Assembly: GCA_005879505.1 (NCBI GenBank)
Contig: VBKQ01000380.1
Span: forward strand, 1-6,654
Source of the DNA: Deltaproteobacteria bacterium
GTDB lineage: Bacteria; Myxococcota; Myxococcia; Myxococcales; 40CM-4-68-19
Direction of reading: 5' to 3'
DNA: 6,654 nucleotides
A model generated the notes under the pieces. That model saw nothing but the letters and a program-made list of their open reading frames with translations. It ran no database searches and was not told the origin of the DNA. Numbering within the stretch: the first letter of the stretch is position 1; each line of letters opens with the position of its first letter. This document shows, one piece after another, positions 5,714 through 6,654 of this stretch. The translations under genes were made by a program, and so were the position numbers.

Positions 5714-5727
5714 GTGGTATTGCGTTC

Positions 5728-6546
5728 TCAGCATAAATGGCGCAGAAACGAAGAAACGATGTCAATGACCGCGTCGTGCCGCCCGGCATAGAAGTGATCG
5801 CAGTCCGGGACGATGTGTACAGTGCATTCCCCAGCGCAGCGGCGCTTGAACTCCTCCGCCGGGTAGAGATCGCGCGGCTCCTTGTCGCCGCGGAGGTAGA
5901 GCACCGGGCAGCCGATGCGCGGCGCGAGCTCGAGAATGTCCGGGCAATCCGTGAGATCGAGGAAGCTCTCGGCGCTTGCCACGTACCACCAGCCCGGCAG
6001 CAGCAGGAGCTCGCGGCCCTTCCCCGCTTCTACCAGCGCGCGCGCCTGGGTAGTGATCGCGTCGAGGCGATCCTTCGCGAGCAAGCCCGCCTTGCTCGCG
6101 AGCGGCAGCATGTTCCTGCCGCCGCAATGCGCAGAAAGGAGCACCAGCGCCGGTGTCTCGGGATGCTCGGCGACATGGCGCACCGCGAGCATGCCGCCAT
6201 TGCTATGGCCGACGATCACCGGATGCGGGAAGCCGCGCTCGACGGCCCAGCGCGCGGCGATGCGGTTGTCCTCGATCGCTTCGCCATAGGTCTGGAATGC
6301 CCCGCCCTCGGCGGCGCGGCTATCGCGGATGGCGAGGATGTCATGCCCGCGCCGGTTGAACGCGAGGCAGGCAAGCCCGAGTTCGACAAGCGCGGGCGGC
6401 AGAAAGCGCGGCGCGCCGGTGTAGAAGTTCATCGTGTTGCCGTGAAAGAGGAGCGCGGCCTGCGCTGCACGGGCGCCGTCAGGCTCGTACCAAGCGCCGT
6501 CGAGCGGTATGGTATCGGTCGCTATGGAGACGAGGGTGGTGATCAC
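5728..6546 (-). CDS. Alpha/beta hydrolase, substrate unknown
   Basis: A 272-residue protein with the alpha/beta-hydrolase fold and no signal peptide, so probably cytoplasmic. It has the oxyanion-side HGN motif (35-37), the nucleophile elbow GHSNGG with Ser115, a likely catalytic acid Asp221 in LRGDKEP and catalytic His251 in CDHFYAG. The order and spacing suit an esterase or peptidase-like hydrolase; substrate and pathway cannot be inferred. An insert between about 143 and 200, rich in Leu, Trp and Tyr (LLLLPGWWYVASAESF), probably forms the lid. GTG 6546 is chosen because it gives the usual opening (MITTLVSIATDTIPLDG) and avoids overlap with the divergent gene. It has no visible ribosome-binding site. 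ATG 6621 would add 25 residues unlike the family and overlap the dehydrogenase by 72 bases. It precedes the broken phosphoesterase gene in a probable operon. Confidence 0.9.
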   Translation of the reverse strand: MITTLVSIATDTIPLDGAWYEPDGARAAQAALLFHGNTMNFYTGAPRFLPPALVELGLACLAFNRRGHDILAIRDSRAAEGGAFQTYGEAIEDNRIAARWAVERGFPHPVIVGHSNGGMLAVRHVAEHPETPALVLLSAHCGGRNMLPLASKAGLLAKDRLDAITTQARALVEAGKGRELLLLPGWWYVASAESFLDLTDCPDILELAPRIGCPVLYLRGDKEPRDLYPAEEFKRRCAGECTVHIVPDCDHFYAGRHDAVIDIVSSFLRHLC

Positions 6547-6549
6547 GCT

Positions 6550-6654
6550 ATGAAGATCGGCGTTGCAGGCATCGGGAAAATGGGCGGCGCCATCGCGTCG
6601 CGACTCGCAGGGCTCGGCCACGACATGATGGTGTGGAATCGCACCGCCGACAAG
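6550..6654 (+). CDS. NAD(P)-dependent dehydrogenase, 3-hydroxyisobutyrate/6-phosphogluconate dehydrogenase family, N-terminal part
   Basis: Thirty-five codons are visible before the right edge. They form the first beta-strand, glycine-rich turn and helix of a Rossmann fold: MKIGVAGIGKMGGAIASRL, with Gly7, Gly9 and Gly12 in the GxGxMG signature of beta-hydroxyacid dehydrogenases. The second strand reads MMVWNRTADK, where the Asn-Arg-Thr segment favours NADP(H). Members reduce or oxidise small hydroxyacids or imines (3-hydroxyisobutyrate, tartronate semialdehyde, imine reductases); the specific substrate cannot be judged from this fragment. ATG 6550 is the start; GAGGG at 6532-6536 is distant (13 bases) and GGTG at 6538-6541 is a weaker match at 8 bases. 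The divergent hydrolase starts 3 bases away. Confidence 0.85.
   Translation, partial: MKIGVAGIGKMGGAIASRLAGLGHDMMVWNRTADK

Noticed and set aside
6547..6621. Longer alpha/beta hydrolase start at ATG 6621
   Set aside because: The added residues do not resemble the family's N-terminus and would lie antisense to the conserved Rossmann motif of the dehydrogenase.
1..6654. tRNA or rRNA genes, CRISPR arrays, insertion sequences, phage integration sites
   Set aside because: No clover-leaf-like sequence, regularly spaced repeats, transposase motifs or terminal inverted repeats were recognised by eye.

Overview
The window is gene-dense, GC-rich (about 68% in hand-counted stretches) bacterial chromosome, with short intergenic gaps and stop/start junctions of a few bases. 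The mix of families suggests a Gram-negative, high-GC Pseudomonadota, perhaps a betaproteobacterium. These include a maleylacetoacetate isomerase-type GST, a thioredoxin-fold-independent ArsC, a secreted lipoprotein metallophosphoesterase and an exported protein beginning FDAYEIQVYDG. Myxococcota cannot be excluded, because no lineage marker is present. No RNA gene, CRISPR array, transposase or integrase was seen.

Left part (1-858): a leftward pair, a zinc-ribbon Nudix hydrolase (235-732) followed 4 bases later by the truncated start of an exported protein (1-230, TTG start). A 126-base divergent gap separates them from rightward genes.

Centre (859-3626): a rhomboid intramembrane protease (859-1566), then a fatty acyl-AMP ligase (1602-3362) and a dedicated acyl carrier protein (3366-3626) joined by 3 bases. 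The ligase should activate a fatty acid as acyl-AMP and load it on the carrier protein. No polyketide synthase, peptide synthetase or acyltransferase accompanies the pair here, so where the acyl chain goes is unknown. A promoter-like sequence overlaps the rhomboid stop codon and would give an almost leaderless ligase transcript.

Right-centre (3623-4737): a leftward two-gene unit, maleylacetoacetate isomerase/GST (4015-4659) then arsenate reductase (3623-4012). It converges on the carrier-protein gene so tightly that the stop codons overlap in the sequence CTAG. A good promoter candidate with a perfect -35 box and a 10-base palindrome precedes the GST gene.

Right part (4737-6654): a leftward alpha/beta hydrolase (5728-6546) followed by a metallophosphoesterase lipoprotein gene (4737-5700). 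The latter is broken by an internal deletion plus frameshift and has lower GC than its neighbours. At the right edge a rightward Rossmann-fold dehydrogenase of the 3-hydroxyisobutyrate dehydrogenase type begins at 6550. Its start codon lies 3 bases from the divergent hydrolase start.

The most interesting items are the stand-alone acyl-AMP ligase/carrier-protein pair and the broken phosphoesterase. Nothing in the window clearly amounts to a new multi-gene system.
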